From Primula veris (lineage: Eukaryota > Streptophyta > Magnoliopsida > Ericales > Primulaceae), in NCBI GenBank assembly GCA_963682055.1, contig OY821742.1, positions 22,818,560 through 22,882,559 on the forward strand: 64,000 nt of DNA, written 5' to 3'. Made by a program: the position numbers and the translations under genes. Below the pieces are notes generated by a model. That model was not told the DNA's origin. It did no database searches and worked only from the letters and a program-made list of their open reading frames with translations. Below, one piece after another: positions 1-9,817 of this stretch. Every line of letters begins with the position of its first letter. Position 1 is the first letter of the stretch.

Positions 1-33
1 TAGAAACATCAGACACCAGCCAAAATAAGAGCA

Positions 34-1461
34 TCACGACTTATATAACAAAATATATACGCAACCTACCCGAAGCTCGTCAGTACTGGCCTGCTCTATA
101 ACCGACATTGCAGGACGAACAGCTATCTTCTCTGCATCCTTGACAATGAGGGGCTTAAGAGCAGTATACCCCATCCTCAAGACTCGGGGTTGCTCCAACA
201 GTTCACCCCCACACCGATCAATGTAACGGGTGATTGCAACCCTGTCCACCAACACCTTCTCGGGTCCCTCGAGAGCCTCATCCTCGACACCCACCGCAAC
301 CTCCACGGCATTCTCCTTGCCGGCCTCCACCTCCACTTCCACCCCCACGTCCTTCTCCAAATGACCGGTCTCAGGGGCCCTATGCTCAATCGCCTCCTCA
401 GTACGGATGGGCGAGCAAACGGGCAGATCTATCGGATCCTCGGTATGGATAGGCGAGATGATAGGCAAGGTCATCGTATCCTCGCCCATGTTCACCAAGA
501 GGTTCATATGTCCGAATACATCGTCGATCGACCCCTGAAACACAATAATACCCATAGACCGGGCAAGAGCAAGGGTAACCAATGAAGAAGTCAAAAACTG
601 AAACAAGATGACATATAAAGCAGGGAACAACCGAGTCAAAAGGCAACTATTCACAAAAACAAATACACTTACATCGAGATTCGCAGCAGTCTCCTCGGTG
701 GTATCACCTTGGGATGAAGCGACCACCTCCACACCCCTGCCAGCTTCAGCAACCTCCACATTACCTGAGGTCTCAGCCCCTCTAGCCCTCTTCGGGGTGC
801 CAACAGCGGGGTCCGACACTCGGCGCTTAGAACGAATGAGCTTTTTTCCCCCCCGAGCAGCACTTCGAGCCCTGATAACTTTTACGAACTCCTCCTTGGG
901 CTCTTTAGGTATCTCGGGCGCAGGATTCCCCTTGGTCACTGGCCCCGCAGGGTAACCAAGCAGCAGGGGAGCAGAACGGCTTGCCGGATCCTTGGTAGGC
1001 CCAGGCCCCCACCATTTCCAAAGCGCTAAGAGAGCCTCAACATTGGGAGCGCCGAGGTCTGGAATAGCAGGAGCCGTGGTCACAGGTCCAGGGATCTGGT
1101 GTCCTGCACAACCCCATTCCCCGGACGCAATCACAACACCAAGATTATGTTCTTTGTTGGTGTCCGGCAATCCAATGACCAGCCAGGAGAATGCGCGCAA
1201 TGTCTTCAAATAAGAACTGCGGCGCTCGAAACTCAAACTGTAGACCCCAAAGACATCTTTCAGTTCAATGCCTATCCCCGATACCTCCGAAAATCTTTGG
1301 ATGCTGATCAAGGTCCGGTAACCATTCAGAGCCAGTTGGGCAGGAGCTATCTGGACGGCTTCAAAAAACAAAGCCACCCACTTCGTAAACGGAAGTCTAA
1401 GACCCCCAGTGAAGAAGGCCGAGGAGCGCACAGCTACCTCGCCGGCAGGAACGAATCCCAA
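34..1461 (-). pseudogene. Putative gypsy-type transposon protein (PF04195-like), partial and frameshifted
   Basis: The N-terminal third (roughly residues 15-120) reads like the plant 'putative gypsy type transposon' domain: RLPFTKWVALFFEAVQIAPAQ, a central ISIQRFSE segment and VIASGEWG. It is followed by a Pro/Lys-rich basic linker (GGKKLIRSKRR) and an acidic, Glu/Val-rich C-terminal part. An intron is visible at 535-672 (donor gtaagt, acceptor tttcag). It is 138 nt long and has no stop, so the frame stays open if it is retained. A second donor (gtaggt) near position 69 implies a further exon beyond the window edge. The first codon of the open frame is TTG, not ATG. Just upstream, residues resembling the expected N-terminus (FVEEDFKRLAGIPDNIH) lie in another frame and the homologous frame hits a TAA, so the 5' part is frameshifted. 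Such proteins are known from plant repeats, some as extra ORFs of Tat-type retrotransposons (recollection, unverified). Function unknown. Confidence 0.6.
535..672 (-). other. Predicted 138-nt intron, in frame and stop-free
   Basis: On the minus strand the donor gtaagt follows the codons AAT CTC GAT, and the acceptor tttcag precedes GGG TCG ATC GAC. The length is a multiple of three and contains no stop. The retained sequence would encode a hydrophobic stretch (VFVFVNSCLLTRLFPALYVI), very unlike the polar flanks. That contrast is the main argument for an intron. Confidence 0.55.
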
Positions 1462-1469
1462 TATCTCCT

Positions 1470-2583
1470 CATCAGAGACAGCAGCCGAATGTGTATGTTG
1501 TCCGGAATTCCGGCGAGTCTTTTAAAATCCTCTTCAACGAATGTGCCAACTTGGGCCAGGCATTGGGTTAAGATTTCCTATCCAAACATCATCAAAAATC
1601 CATCATATATACTACCCAAAAACACATAACATGACAAGCCCACCCCCCCCCCCCCCCAATTGATAGAAACCCTAAAAGTTTTCCACCAAACCAACAAATA
1701 TCCTATACAGGAAGAAAAACCACTAAACAACCTAGATAGACATATAGAGACAACCAAACCCATATATAACCACAACCACAAATCAAAAGTGTATCCTAAT
1801 CACAGAGCTATCTAGACCAACAACCCACGAAATACGAAGATACTTACAGTCATGATCACGAGCAAGCAAGGTAAAATAGCAGCAAATCTCTCGACAAACC
1901 CTAGATAGAGAGGCAGCAAATTTTTGGCGGGAAGAATAAATCCTAGAGAGAGAAGATAAGAGATATTTTTTCAGCAAATTATGAGGTAAAAAGCTAAAAG
2001 GATTATTTGGCACAGTTAAAAGGAGTGGAACTACAAAAAGAATAAAATAAAAACCGCCTTTTCGTGTGACAGCGATTCACCTTTTCTTCCAACCATAGAA
2101 AAGTCCACAACCGCTGCTATTTTCGACAGATAAACGCTCCAGATCTTGCCACGTCAGATAGTGTATCCCACTAGCCAAGACAGTTCACATCATTACACCT
2201 AAATAAACGGCCAGTGGACCCTACCATGAAAAGCTTCCAACATACGCTACCACTAATATCATACCGAAGATGTCCCCCAATTACGCTTCTCGACGCCCAA
2301 CCATTTCTTTCCGAACAAGGTGGACGGAGACCGTTCCTTGCTCGACGGCATTTAAGCGTCCACCCTAAGAACGCTCTCCGGGGGGGAATAACCACGGTGC
2401 ACTTGTTCGGTGTCCAGTATTGATGAGTATTGAGAGACATCAACATAAAAGCAAAGCAAATACAAAATAAAATAAACAGAATCAAGAGGCAAGGCATAAG
2501 TTTTATTCATCCACAAAGGGGGAAACACAAAACAGTACAACCGAAAAGAAAATTTTACAAAAAAAAAAAACATACAACCCATC
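1470..2583. other. Non-coding stretch upstream of the PF04195-like gene
   Basis: I see no convincing gene here. It holds a poly-C tract near 1642-1657 and out-of-frame remains of the PF04195-like N-terminus at about 1470-1560. The region 2430-2580 is probably the 3' flank of the next minus-strand ORF and carries an AATAAA on the minus strand at 2502-2507. Confidence 0.4.
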
Positions 2584-2946
2584 CTACTTCTTCGAACTAC
2601 CCCCCATGTCGACATCCTTCTTCGCTAAGAGCTCCTCCAGACGCTCTTTTTCCCTAACCAAATGAGAAATGCCAATCTCCACTTGTTTAAGAGCATAAGA
2701 TTGAGACTTACACTTCTGCTCGGCTTCAAAACGGGCAGCGCTCTCCTCCTTCCAATACTGCTTGAACCGCCTCATCTCAGTCTGAGCACACTTAAGATCA
2801 TGCTTCAGCCACGATATCTCAATTTCTTTTAACTGAAGAGGAGTTAAATCCTCTTCCCCAAAACCAGGGGGACGGGGTAGCAAGAAGGTAGGCTCCTCTT
2901 TCAAAAGGGCTTTCTTTTTTGAGGCAGATCTAGTGATGGGAGCCAT
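2584..2946 (-). CDS. Small coiled-coil protein A (120 aa), unknown function
   Basis: I chose the Met of MAPITRSASKKKALL rather than the longer frame, because the upstream extension is hydrophobic and a TATA box lies 77-84 nt above this ATG. The protein has a basic N-terminus (residues 5-16), a short Pro-rich segment (LLPRPPGFGEE) and then a long predicted coiled coil rich in Glu, Lys and Gln from about residue 40 to 112 (LKEIEISWLKHDLKCAQTEM), ending GGSSKK. There are no membrane segments or catalytic motifs. An AATAAA lies about 77 nt past the stop. It is the most downstream of four similar minus-strand units. The ORF is intact, but I do not recognise the family and cannot assign a function. 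Confidence 0.5.
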   Translation of the reverse strand: MAPITRSASKKKALLKEEPTFLLPRPPGFGEEDLTPLQLKEIEISWLKHDLKCAQTEMRRFKQYWKEESAARFEAEQKCKSQSYALKQVEIGISHLVREKERLEELLAKKDVDMGGSSKK

Positions 2947-3022
2947 CTCAAACAAAAGCAGATTAGAAGAAACAGGAGAGAGAAAAAGAGATTGGATAAT
3001 GAAATACAGACAATAGGGAGCG

Positions 3023-3030
3023 TTTATAAA
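3023..3030 (-). promoter_or_regulatory. TATA box for coiled-coil ORF A
   Basis: TATAAA on the minus strand, about 80 nt above the chosen ATG at 2946. Spacing and orientation match the TATA motifs found above the three sister ORFs. Confidence 0.4.
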
Positions 3031-3180
3031 GAAATTCAAGGGTACAAAAGAAAATGAAAAGGCACAGAGTACGAGGCGTTGTAACGGTTCACAAGACAAA
3101 GGCACGAAATACGAAAAGATACAACTGTTCAAATACAAGTTCCAAAACGGAAAATCCATCAGAAAAATAGTCTAATCTAA

Positions 3181-3660
3181 TCAAGGATCAGTGGGTGGGA
3201 CAACAGAACTGCCAGACCAAGAGGCAGTCTCCCGAACAGAGCTATCTAATCGAGCTTTATATGAGTCGTTCATGACGACCAACCATTCATTCTCCCGGGC
3301 AAGGTATGCATTCTCCCCAATAAGGGCAGTAACTTGTTCTTTAAGCCGAGCAATTTTAACAACCATACTACCGAGGCCTTGAGGGGAGTTATCAAACTCA
3401 TTCTGAGCATGATCCCAAATCTCCTCGGCTTCATACCAGGAGTTGGCCAGAGTGTTCCTGCACACCAATAGGTGGTCAAGTTCACGACCCAAGGCCGAGA
3501 TCTCGGTCCATTTAATTGTCTCCTCGGGGTGTGAGTTATACAAACTCAGAGCCAGGACACCGTACTCCTTCTCAAGCTTAGAAATTCTATGACGGACCCG
3601 AGATACCTCAGCATCCAAGTCTTTCATCTGACCATGATACCTCACCATGGGCTCAGACAT
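3181..3660 (-). CDS. Small coiled-coil protein B (159 aa), unknown function
   Basis: The ORF begins MSEPMVRYHGQMKDLDAEV and is dominated by heptad-like stretches (EVSRVRHRISKLEKEYGVLA; MVVKIARLKEQVTALIGENA). It ends with a Ser/Pro-rich tail (SGSSVVPPTDP). There is no signal peptide, membrane segment or enzymatic motif. A minus-strand TATAAATA lies 92-99 nt above the ATG. The ORF is intact. It differs in sequence from units A, C and D but has the same architecture: short head, long coiled coil, Ser/Pro tail. Plausibly it is an accessory protein of a plant transposable element, possibly derived from the coiled-coil tail of PF04195-type proteins. That origin is inference. Confidence 0.5.
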   Translation of the reverse strand: MSEPMVRYHGQMKDLDAEVSRVRHRISKLEKEYGVLALSLYNSHPEETIKWTEISALGRELDHLLVCRNTLANSWYEAEEIWDHAQNEFDNSPQGLGSMVVKIARLKEQVTALIGENAYLARENEWLVVMNDSYKARLDSSVRETASWSGSSVVPPTDP

Positions 3661-3751
3661 TAGGAAAAGTTATTTTTATACAGGAGATGAGGGATGAAAG
3701 AGAAGCAAACACAATATGAGGAAAGATATGTTCTGAGGAAAGGTGGAAGAA

Positions 3752-3759
3752 TATTTATA
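3752..3759 (-). promoter_or_regulatory. TATA box for coiled-coil ORF B
   Basis: CTATAAATA on the minus strand, about 95 nt above the ATG at 3660. It is identical to the core found above ORF C. Confidence 0.45.
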
Positions 3760-3791
3760 GAGCAAAGATAGTATGATGTTTGAGGACATTG

Positions 3792-3933
3792 CTCGGGAGC
3801 ATGCATATTTCCTGACATACTTGGGAACATGCATATTTCCTGACATACTTGGGAACATGCATATTTCCTGACATTACTTGGGAACATGCATATTATCCAA
3901 CCATGCTTGGGAGCATGCACCTATGGTTGGCAA
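3792..3933. repeat. 28-bp tandem repeat, about five copies
   Basis: Units starting at 3792, 3820, 3848, 3877 and 3905 share CTTGGGAACATGCATATTTC and a variable end. Three are nearly identical, one has an extra T, and the last two diverge. The array lies just upstream of the TATA box of ORF B, so it could be a promoter-proximal repeat. Frames through it (MSGNMHVPKYVRKYA-type) are repeat translations, not genes. Confidence 0.85.
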
Positions 3934-4108
3934 TGCTGGGGATAGGTCTACAGTCACCTGATATCACAGTTCGACAGGAAATAAAGACGAAATGTTCAAA
4001 GATCCAGATTCCAGAAAAACGACAAACCACAAGTGCAACATAAAAAGAAGTGCAATATAAAGGGGCAAAGAAAATTTTCATTAATAAAGGTGAGATACAT
4101 CACTGTTC

Positions 4109-4224
4109 ATTACATCAGAGTACATCAAAAGGAAAAAACTATTACATCAGAAGACATCAAAAGGAAAAAACTATTACATCAGAAGACATAAAAAGAAAAA
4201 ACTATTACATCCGAGCAAAAATCT
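4109..4224. repeat. 32-bp tandem repeat, three to four copies
   Basis: Units at 4109-4140, 4141-4172 and 4173-4203 begin ATTACATCAGAAGACATCAA and end in an A-rich run. A partial fourth unit follows. The array lies in the 3' flank of ORF C, followed at 4300-4620 by a long purine-rich (GAAGAAAAA) stretch with no gene. Confidence 0.85.
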
Positions 4225-4626
4225 ATTACAGAAGATCAACTATGTCGGCAAACCCAGCGAACAGGATGCATGAAGGAAGGAGGCGATGGGGAAGAGGAAT
4301 AAAAAGATAAAGAAGAAGTGAAAAGCAAGAAGAGAAAAATGAAAAACGACAAAAACCTAGAAGTAACAGAAAACCCTTAGGATCACAGGGTTGATTGTTA
4401 CATCGTAGTGGTGCAGAAGAAGAGAAAAAGGAAAAAAGAAAAAAAAAAGAAGTGAAAAGAGGAAGAGGAAGAAATGAAGGAAACTGAGAAATAAAAAGAA
4501 AGTAAAAGGAACAAAACAAAAAGAAGAAAAAGAAAAAGAGTGATGGGATAGAAGATGAAGAAAAAGAAAAAAGCGCAGAAGAAAAAAAAATAATAATAAA
4601 AAGGAGAAGAGAAGAAAGGGGGAAGG

Positions 4627-4920
4627 TTAGGGGGAGGTCGATCGGTATCGGTGAGAGGGACCGGCAGAGATATCCCTATCTCTGTATGTCGGGTTCCCCC
4701 TTAGCACCTTATTCTCTTCGACTAGAGCCTGACGAGCACGTCGGGAATAATCCAGCTCGGATCTCAGCCAAGATAATTCCCGAACCATCTCGGTATGGTG
4801 ATAACGCATCACCTTTAACTCCTCTTCAGTGTCCTTCAACAGCTTTAAGGCAGTACCATAGGAGGCTTCGAAAGCCTCCACTTGCAAGACCAATGCAGAT
4901 TTGGTTGAAGAACCTTCCAT
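4627..4920 (-). CDS. Small coiled-coil protein C (97 aa), unknown function
   Basis: The chosen start is MEGSSTKSALVLQVEAFEAS. The longer open frame begins with a hydrophobic extension that is probably untranslated leader. Residues of about 10-70 form a predicted coiled coil (ALKLLKDTEEELKVMRYHH; RARQALVEENKVLRG). The tail is Arg/Ser-rich (ISAGPSHRYRSTSP). A TATAAATA lies 85-92 nt above the ATG. The ORF is intact and short, with no known domain. It belongs to the same array as A, B and D, in the same orientation, with non-coding spacers of several hundred bp. Confidence 0.45.
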   Translation of the reverse strand: MEGSSTKSALVLQVEAFEASYGTALKLLKDTEEELKVMRYHHTEMVRELSWLRSELDYSRRARQALVEENKVLRGNPTYRDRDISAGPSHRYRSTSP

Positions 4921-5004
4921 TGATAGGAGGTTGTAAGATAAAATCCTATATATGATGAAGAGAGATAAGGGTGAAAGTGTGAAGAAATCCATATCTTAAG
5001 AGGG

Positions 5005-5012
5005 TATTTATA
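5005..5012 (-). promoter_or_regulatory. TATA box for coiled-coil ORF C
   Basis: CTATAAATACCC on the minus strand, about 88 nt above the ATG at 4920. It is the same core as for ORF B. Confidence 0.45.
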
Positions 5013-5541
5013 GAAAAATTAAGGAAGGATTAATGTGGGGAAGTGCAACCGTTCGCCAAGAGATTTGGAAAAACGAGGGTAGTTAAAAGATGCGTCTGTT
5101 GAGAAGAATTTAAGTGAGAAAGAGCAATTGTTCGTTATTAAAAGTCGCGTTTATTAAGAAGAAACGCTTGGGTTCAAGCCAGTATTTAAAGAGAGTAAAT
5201 CCCAAAAAAGCTCTTACACGTGTCTCTCTAGGAAAGGGCAATGGTGCTAAGAGATAAAGGGTAAAATTTGTGCACAGGGCTCAAGAAATCCCCTCAGTCC
5301 CTAGATACAAAGATTCAGAAGGTTCTGTGGATAAGGTCAAACGCAAGGCCCAAGAAAAAGCATTAATGAAGCCACGAGCGTGAGCAGTCAAATTAATTGC
5401 GTTGGGAGAATAATTCAGATAAAAACAAGAAAAAGAAAATTTTCCATTAATCAAGGGAAACTTTATTACAAGATGCTTCTCGGCAAAAGGACACCACTAC
5501 ATCATAAAAAAAATAAAAATAAAAAGCAAAAAAAAAGAGAA

Positions 5542-5880
5542 CTATTTTTCAGAAGGGCCTGCGTTGTCATTCGGTTTCCTCTTGGACCGAGCATACACTT
5601 CCTTAAGGGCCATTTTGTAAGCCCTCTTGGAAGCAATATGCCTATCTCTAGAAGCCTCAAGCTCTTTGATCCGAGCACGAGCCCAAATATTGTCGATCAG
5701 AGACCTCTGATATTCATTCTCCATGGCCTCCAAGCTCTCGTCCATCTCAGCAGCTCGGCGAGCCTCCATGGTTAAAAAGGCAACCCTCCTTTCGAGGATA
5801 CGAGCCTTCCTAACCTCCTCCTCGAGATGGGCAACATATTCAGGAAGGTTGTCGCCACTATTTTCACAAGGAGAAGCCAT
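5542..5880 (-). CDS. Small coiled-coil protein D (112 aa), unknown function
   Basis: Start chosen at MASPCENSGDNLPEYVAHLE, which sits 51-57 nt below a TATAAAAG. Almost the whole chain is predicted coiled coil (HLEEEVRKARILERRVAFLT; ARIKELEASRDRHIASKRAY), with a basic and Ser-containing tail (YARSKRKPNDNAGPSEK). An AATAAA on the minus strand lies at 5462-5467, 75 nt past the stop. That distance is nearly the same as for ORF A (77 nt) and the orphan exon at 6174 (73 nt). No catalytic motif or membrane segment is seen. Function unknown. Confidence 0.5.
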   Translation of the reverse strand: MASPCENSGDNLPEYVAHLEEEVRKARILERRVAFLTMEARRAAEMDESLEAMENEYQRSLIDNIWARARIKELEASRDRHIASKRAYKMALKEVYARSKRKPNDNAGPSEK

Positions 5881-5930
5881 TTGTTTGCTAAATAAGAATG
5901 AGTTGCACAAAGAATATAGAGACAGTCCCC

Positions 5931-5937
5931 TTTTATA
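5931..5937 (-). promoter_or_regulatory. TATA box for coiled-coil ORF D
   Basis: TATAAAAGGGGAC on the minus strand, about 54 nt above the ATG at 5880. Confidence 0.45.
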
Positions 5938-6173
5938 GGAAGAGACAAGGGGTAGATCAAAGGTCATCTCGAAGAAAGACAACCCCTTGAACTTTCCCAG
6001 AGCATTTATGGTTAACTACAGCAGTTCAAATCCAATCAAGTCATCCAATAAGGTATCAAGAAGATAAACAGACAAGAGCGAAAATAAGGAAATATTTTAT
6101 TAATGTCAAAAGATCCGATTACAACTGGGGAATGATGCCCCCTACAAAGAAATTACAAAAGAAATTACAAAAA

Positions 6174-6298
6174 CTAATTATCCCGAGGAAGGGCCTGCCT
6201 CTCTACCACGCGCCCAAATATTTTCTGATATATGATCGGACTATCATAAAATCCCCCGATTGACTCTAAGAAGTGGACCTGGATCACCCATGGAGAAC
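6174..6298 (-). pseudogene. Orphan terminal exon of a transposon-associated gene
   Basis: After a good acceptor (catatag at 6299-6305) an open stretch reads GSPWVIQVHFLESIGGFYDS, continues IIYQKIFGRVVERQ and ends RDN followed by TAG. An AATAAA lies 73 nt downstream. The ending resembles the last exon of PF04195-type repeat genes (recollection). No upstream exon is seen beyond 6305, where sequence turns AT-rich, so this is a truncated copy. Confidence 0.4.
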
Positions 6299-7097
6299 CT
6301 ATATGAAAAATGGATATCAGTTTAAATAATTTCTCCACTCATTCACATATATATAGATAAATATAGCCTATATTCTTTTATTTATGCAGTGATTACATAT
6401 TCTAATATGTATACACACACATATGGTTGGGATCATCCGGCCAAAAAAAAGAAGTCAAGGGCTATTTATAAAAAAGATCATCAAACAAATGTTAATTGTG
6501 TATACAACCAAAACAAGATAAAAAATATATACAACCATTGTCAACTAAACAATTACTAATTATCATACAAATCAAATGAAACCCAATTAATGGCAACTGA
6601 ACAATTATTATAAATCAACAAAATTGCATAAAAAACCTAATTGGTATAAAACGGGTAATATATGAAAAACCATAACTTAGTCAAATTTATCATAATTAAA
6701 ACAAGATAAACAATATACACAATCAAATGCAACTAAAAATTTAGTGATAATTATCTAAATCAATAAATTTGCATAAAACCCCTAATTTTAATGAAAATGG
6801 AAAAATGTGTGTATAATCCCTAACTTTAAAATTGATATAGTTTCTATGATTTGTTCATAAATTGGTATATTTTCTATGATTTTTTCATAAATTACAAATT
6901 TAAACTATATAAAATAGAGAATAGAGAATAAAGAAGTGAATAAAGAAATATCTTGAATTGGGCTATCTGATTCGGAGTAAAATCAAGAAAGTTGATTTAA
7001 TCGGAGTCAAAAACTTATAAGGGCCAAAATTTGGGAGACTTTTCGAAGAGAGAGAGAGAGGGGGGTATTTTTTAAAATGTAATTGTTTTTTTCTTTT

Positions 7098-7215
7098 AAA
7101 TGTGTTAAGTACGCAGTCTGTAATTTCTCAGCCGATCGATCGGGGTTCAGAGCTAATCGATCAGAGAAACACACTATAAATGTGTTACAGTACGCAGCCG
7201 ATCGATCTTCCAATC
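7098..7215. repeat. Reiterated palindromic words around GATCGATC
   Basis: Two copies of AAATGTGTTA(C)AGTACGCAG start at about 7098 and 7179. Around them are GCCGATCGATCGG (self-complementary), a variant CTAATCGATCAG, and GCCGATCGATC. The arrangement is short palindromes in pairs within about 100 bp and is not coding. Confidence 0.7.
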
Positions 7216-7280
7216 ATACTGAAAAATGTGTTAATTTTCAACGCATGGGCAATTTGGTAATTTCCCAATAAAATCGTAAT

Positions 7281-7376
7281 TATGACTTACGAACCGTAAG
7301 TTTAACTCCGTAAGTTTAACTTACGGTTTGACTTAAGTCAATAACCGTAAATCAAAATTACGGTTCGTAAGTCATA
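7281..7376. repeat. Inverted repeat with nested palindrome
   Basis: The 19-nt arm TATGACTTACGAACCGTAA (7281-7299) has a perfect reverse complement at 7358-7376. Between them lies the near-perfect palindrome CCGTAAGTTTAACTTACGG (7309-7327). The module CCGTAA recurs six or more times in 120 bp. RNA or single-stranded DNA would fold into a branched hairpin. It may be a MITE core, but no target duplication was identified. Confidence 0.8.
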
Positions 7377-9817
7377 CTTACGGTCCGTAATTTTTTTTTA
7401 CAGTTTGTGCGTGAAATAAGATAAAATGCAGTCGAAAAATCCAGCCTATTTTCGGTAACATGAAGATGAGTTGGTTATGTCTTAGAGTTTGGATTATTTT
7501 TAAAATTATGATTCAGTTTTTTGTTAATTGATTATTATAAATGAGGTTTTCAGACTGTTTTCTGTAACACAATGCATGAGTTTGTTAGGTTTTAGAGATC
7601 AATAGCGTTTATTATTAAAATTCAAGAGTTCATACTATTTTTTACTCATATTTCTTGTATTCAGACTGTTTATACATCAATTATTAGAGTTCTATTTGTT
7701 AGGCTTTACAGATCAATTGCTATTTTTTGTATTATTCTTGTCATCATAACATGTCAGACTCTAAAATTTATTTGAGTAATAGTCTGAATAAAATAGTTTT
7801 TTAATGTTTTTTGTGCACATGTTCCCGCATATTATCACCATCATATTCACATTTTACAAATTAGCCAACATCTGCACATGCAAGGTCTATTCACTTAAAG
7901 TCGCCTAGAGTAGAAAAATTGCATGACTGCAAGTTAATTCAGGTGTGATCAATTTAATTTAATCTATCCACATGTGTACTAACAAATACAAAGCTACTGT
8001 TAATAAACATACAGAGGTATAACGAAAACAATTTCCAATTCACTTGAGCTACGACTTAGTACCAGTATCTGTTCCTTTTCCTTTTCTTTCCTAGCTCAAT
8101 CACAAGTTTAAGCCCTAGTTTTAGATTGTCGACAAGATATAGCAGTAGAATGAACATCCAACTCTTACCTACATACTCGTTTCGTTGATTATCGCTTGAT
8201 TAAATACGTGATCAATCACTCTGTGACGATTCATTTAGTACATGAAAAGTCTATTTAAAGTTTGCCTCTTCGAGCTTAAAACCTCTTTAAAAATGAATCT
8301 ATTCAACTTGTAATCCGAGATAGAAAAGAGCTATTTTGTGAAATAAATCTGATCTATAATCAATGTTTGCCCATTAAAAACGATAATAAGCTGCTCATTC
8401 CTTTTTAATTACTACAACATCCAAACATAAAATTCAAAGGCCAACAAACTCATAACTTATACTTATTTAGCATCAAAGGCGACCTAATTAATCTATATAT
8501 TTCGATTACTTCCAGATTATTTAGCAAAACATACTCTATTATAACGGATTTACTTGTACTGCCATCCAATTCTATTGTTTAACAATCCGCAACACTTTGC
8601 AAGATAAACCAATAAAGCAACTTATACTCAATCTTATAGCAGCTATAATATAAAAAGAAAATATAAGCGAGTTGTTACCTTGATGAAGAAACCAGGACCT
8701 CGATTGATCCCTAGCTTCCTCCCTCTCTAACTTTTGATTTTCTGTATTTTATTAATCTTTGCTACTGATATAATCTCTCATGCGTTATAACTTATAAAAA
8801 TTTAAGTTATCAGTTTTGATTACCTATTTCATCCTATTCACAAAACCATTAGGAGAACTAATAACTTAGACCTTAGATTTTTACATAATTATATACTACT
8901 CTTAATAGTTGCTGCTATATTTAACTTGCCCCTTAATATAAGCAAAATTAATAACTAGTACTTCTATTTGAACTATTATAAAAATAAAAAAAAATATGGG
9001 TTCTAACAACTACGCCTGCAACCCAAAACACTAACTTCTCGGCCTCGAGTACCTATTCAACGAAACAATTTAATCTTATAAGGTTTCTGGATTGTGAAAT
9101 TTTGAGATACATAAATGGAATTAATGCGAGACTATATAATACAATAGAGTGGTTTACTCTGGTTACATTTCTTATCCCTTATAGTAATTTTGCTCTTCTA
9201 AATTTGAACTATCTATTATAATTAAGCTGGTACCACATTCCGGGTCCAACCATAACCTTTTGGTTTTCCTCTCCACAGGTCTATCCTATGCTTTATTTTG
9301 TCATTTTTCTCGAGAAGAGGTTCTCAGGTAGTCATGCTAGACAACAAGTTTCCTTGTAGCCATTATCTAATTTATTCCTCCGAGTTTTTGGATAAACCAG
9401 ACTTTATCTTTAAGCTTCAGAAGCATGACTTGGTGTGGAGATTATTAGTACGAACATATATCTGTTTTTTTTTTTATATACAGAAAGTGATGACTTCCTT
9501 TATCATTCATCTTTCTATTGAAACTTTAACGCGTTTTTCCCCCTTCATGCTCCATCTGATGGAAGGAATTTTTATAGTAATGCAACAGAATACGCTTACA
9601 CATGAATTTGATTAGTATTTCATCACATTTCCTGCAAATTTTATTTTGCACCAATCCATGTAAAACATTTCCCCCTTAAAGTAAAGAGTTGGACCGATTA
9701 TTTAGGCCCTTGTTGCTCTGGGATTTTCTGCTAAATAATTTTAGACAATTACTTGTAGGCTTAAAATAAACATGCAACATAACCTGAAGTGATAATTTAA
9801 TCATTTACAAATCTCAG

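Larger units (their letters stand above)
6305..9817. other. AT-rich non-coding region
   Basis: No gene recognised. It contains the palindromic words at 7098-7215 and the inverted repeat at 7281-7376, listed separately. The part just before 9818 could hold unrecognised first exons or leader of the ATM homologue, but I could not match any. Confidence 0.4.

Noticed and set aside
3660..3920. 86-residue minus-strand frame rich in Met, His and Cys
   Set aside because: It is only the translation of the 28-bp tandem repeat, upstream of the ATG of ORF B.
3792..4224. CRISPR-like regular repeats
   Set aside because: Repeats are contiguous tandem units without unique spacers, in a plant nuclear context.
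9298..9615. Plus-strand 105-residue frame upstream of the ATM-like exons
   Set aside because: Hydrophobic, no match to the ATM N-terminus that I recall, poor splice signals. Probably intergenic or intronic.
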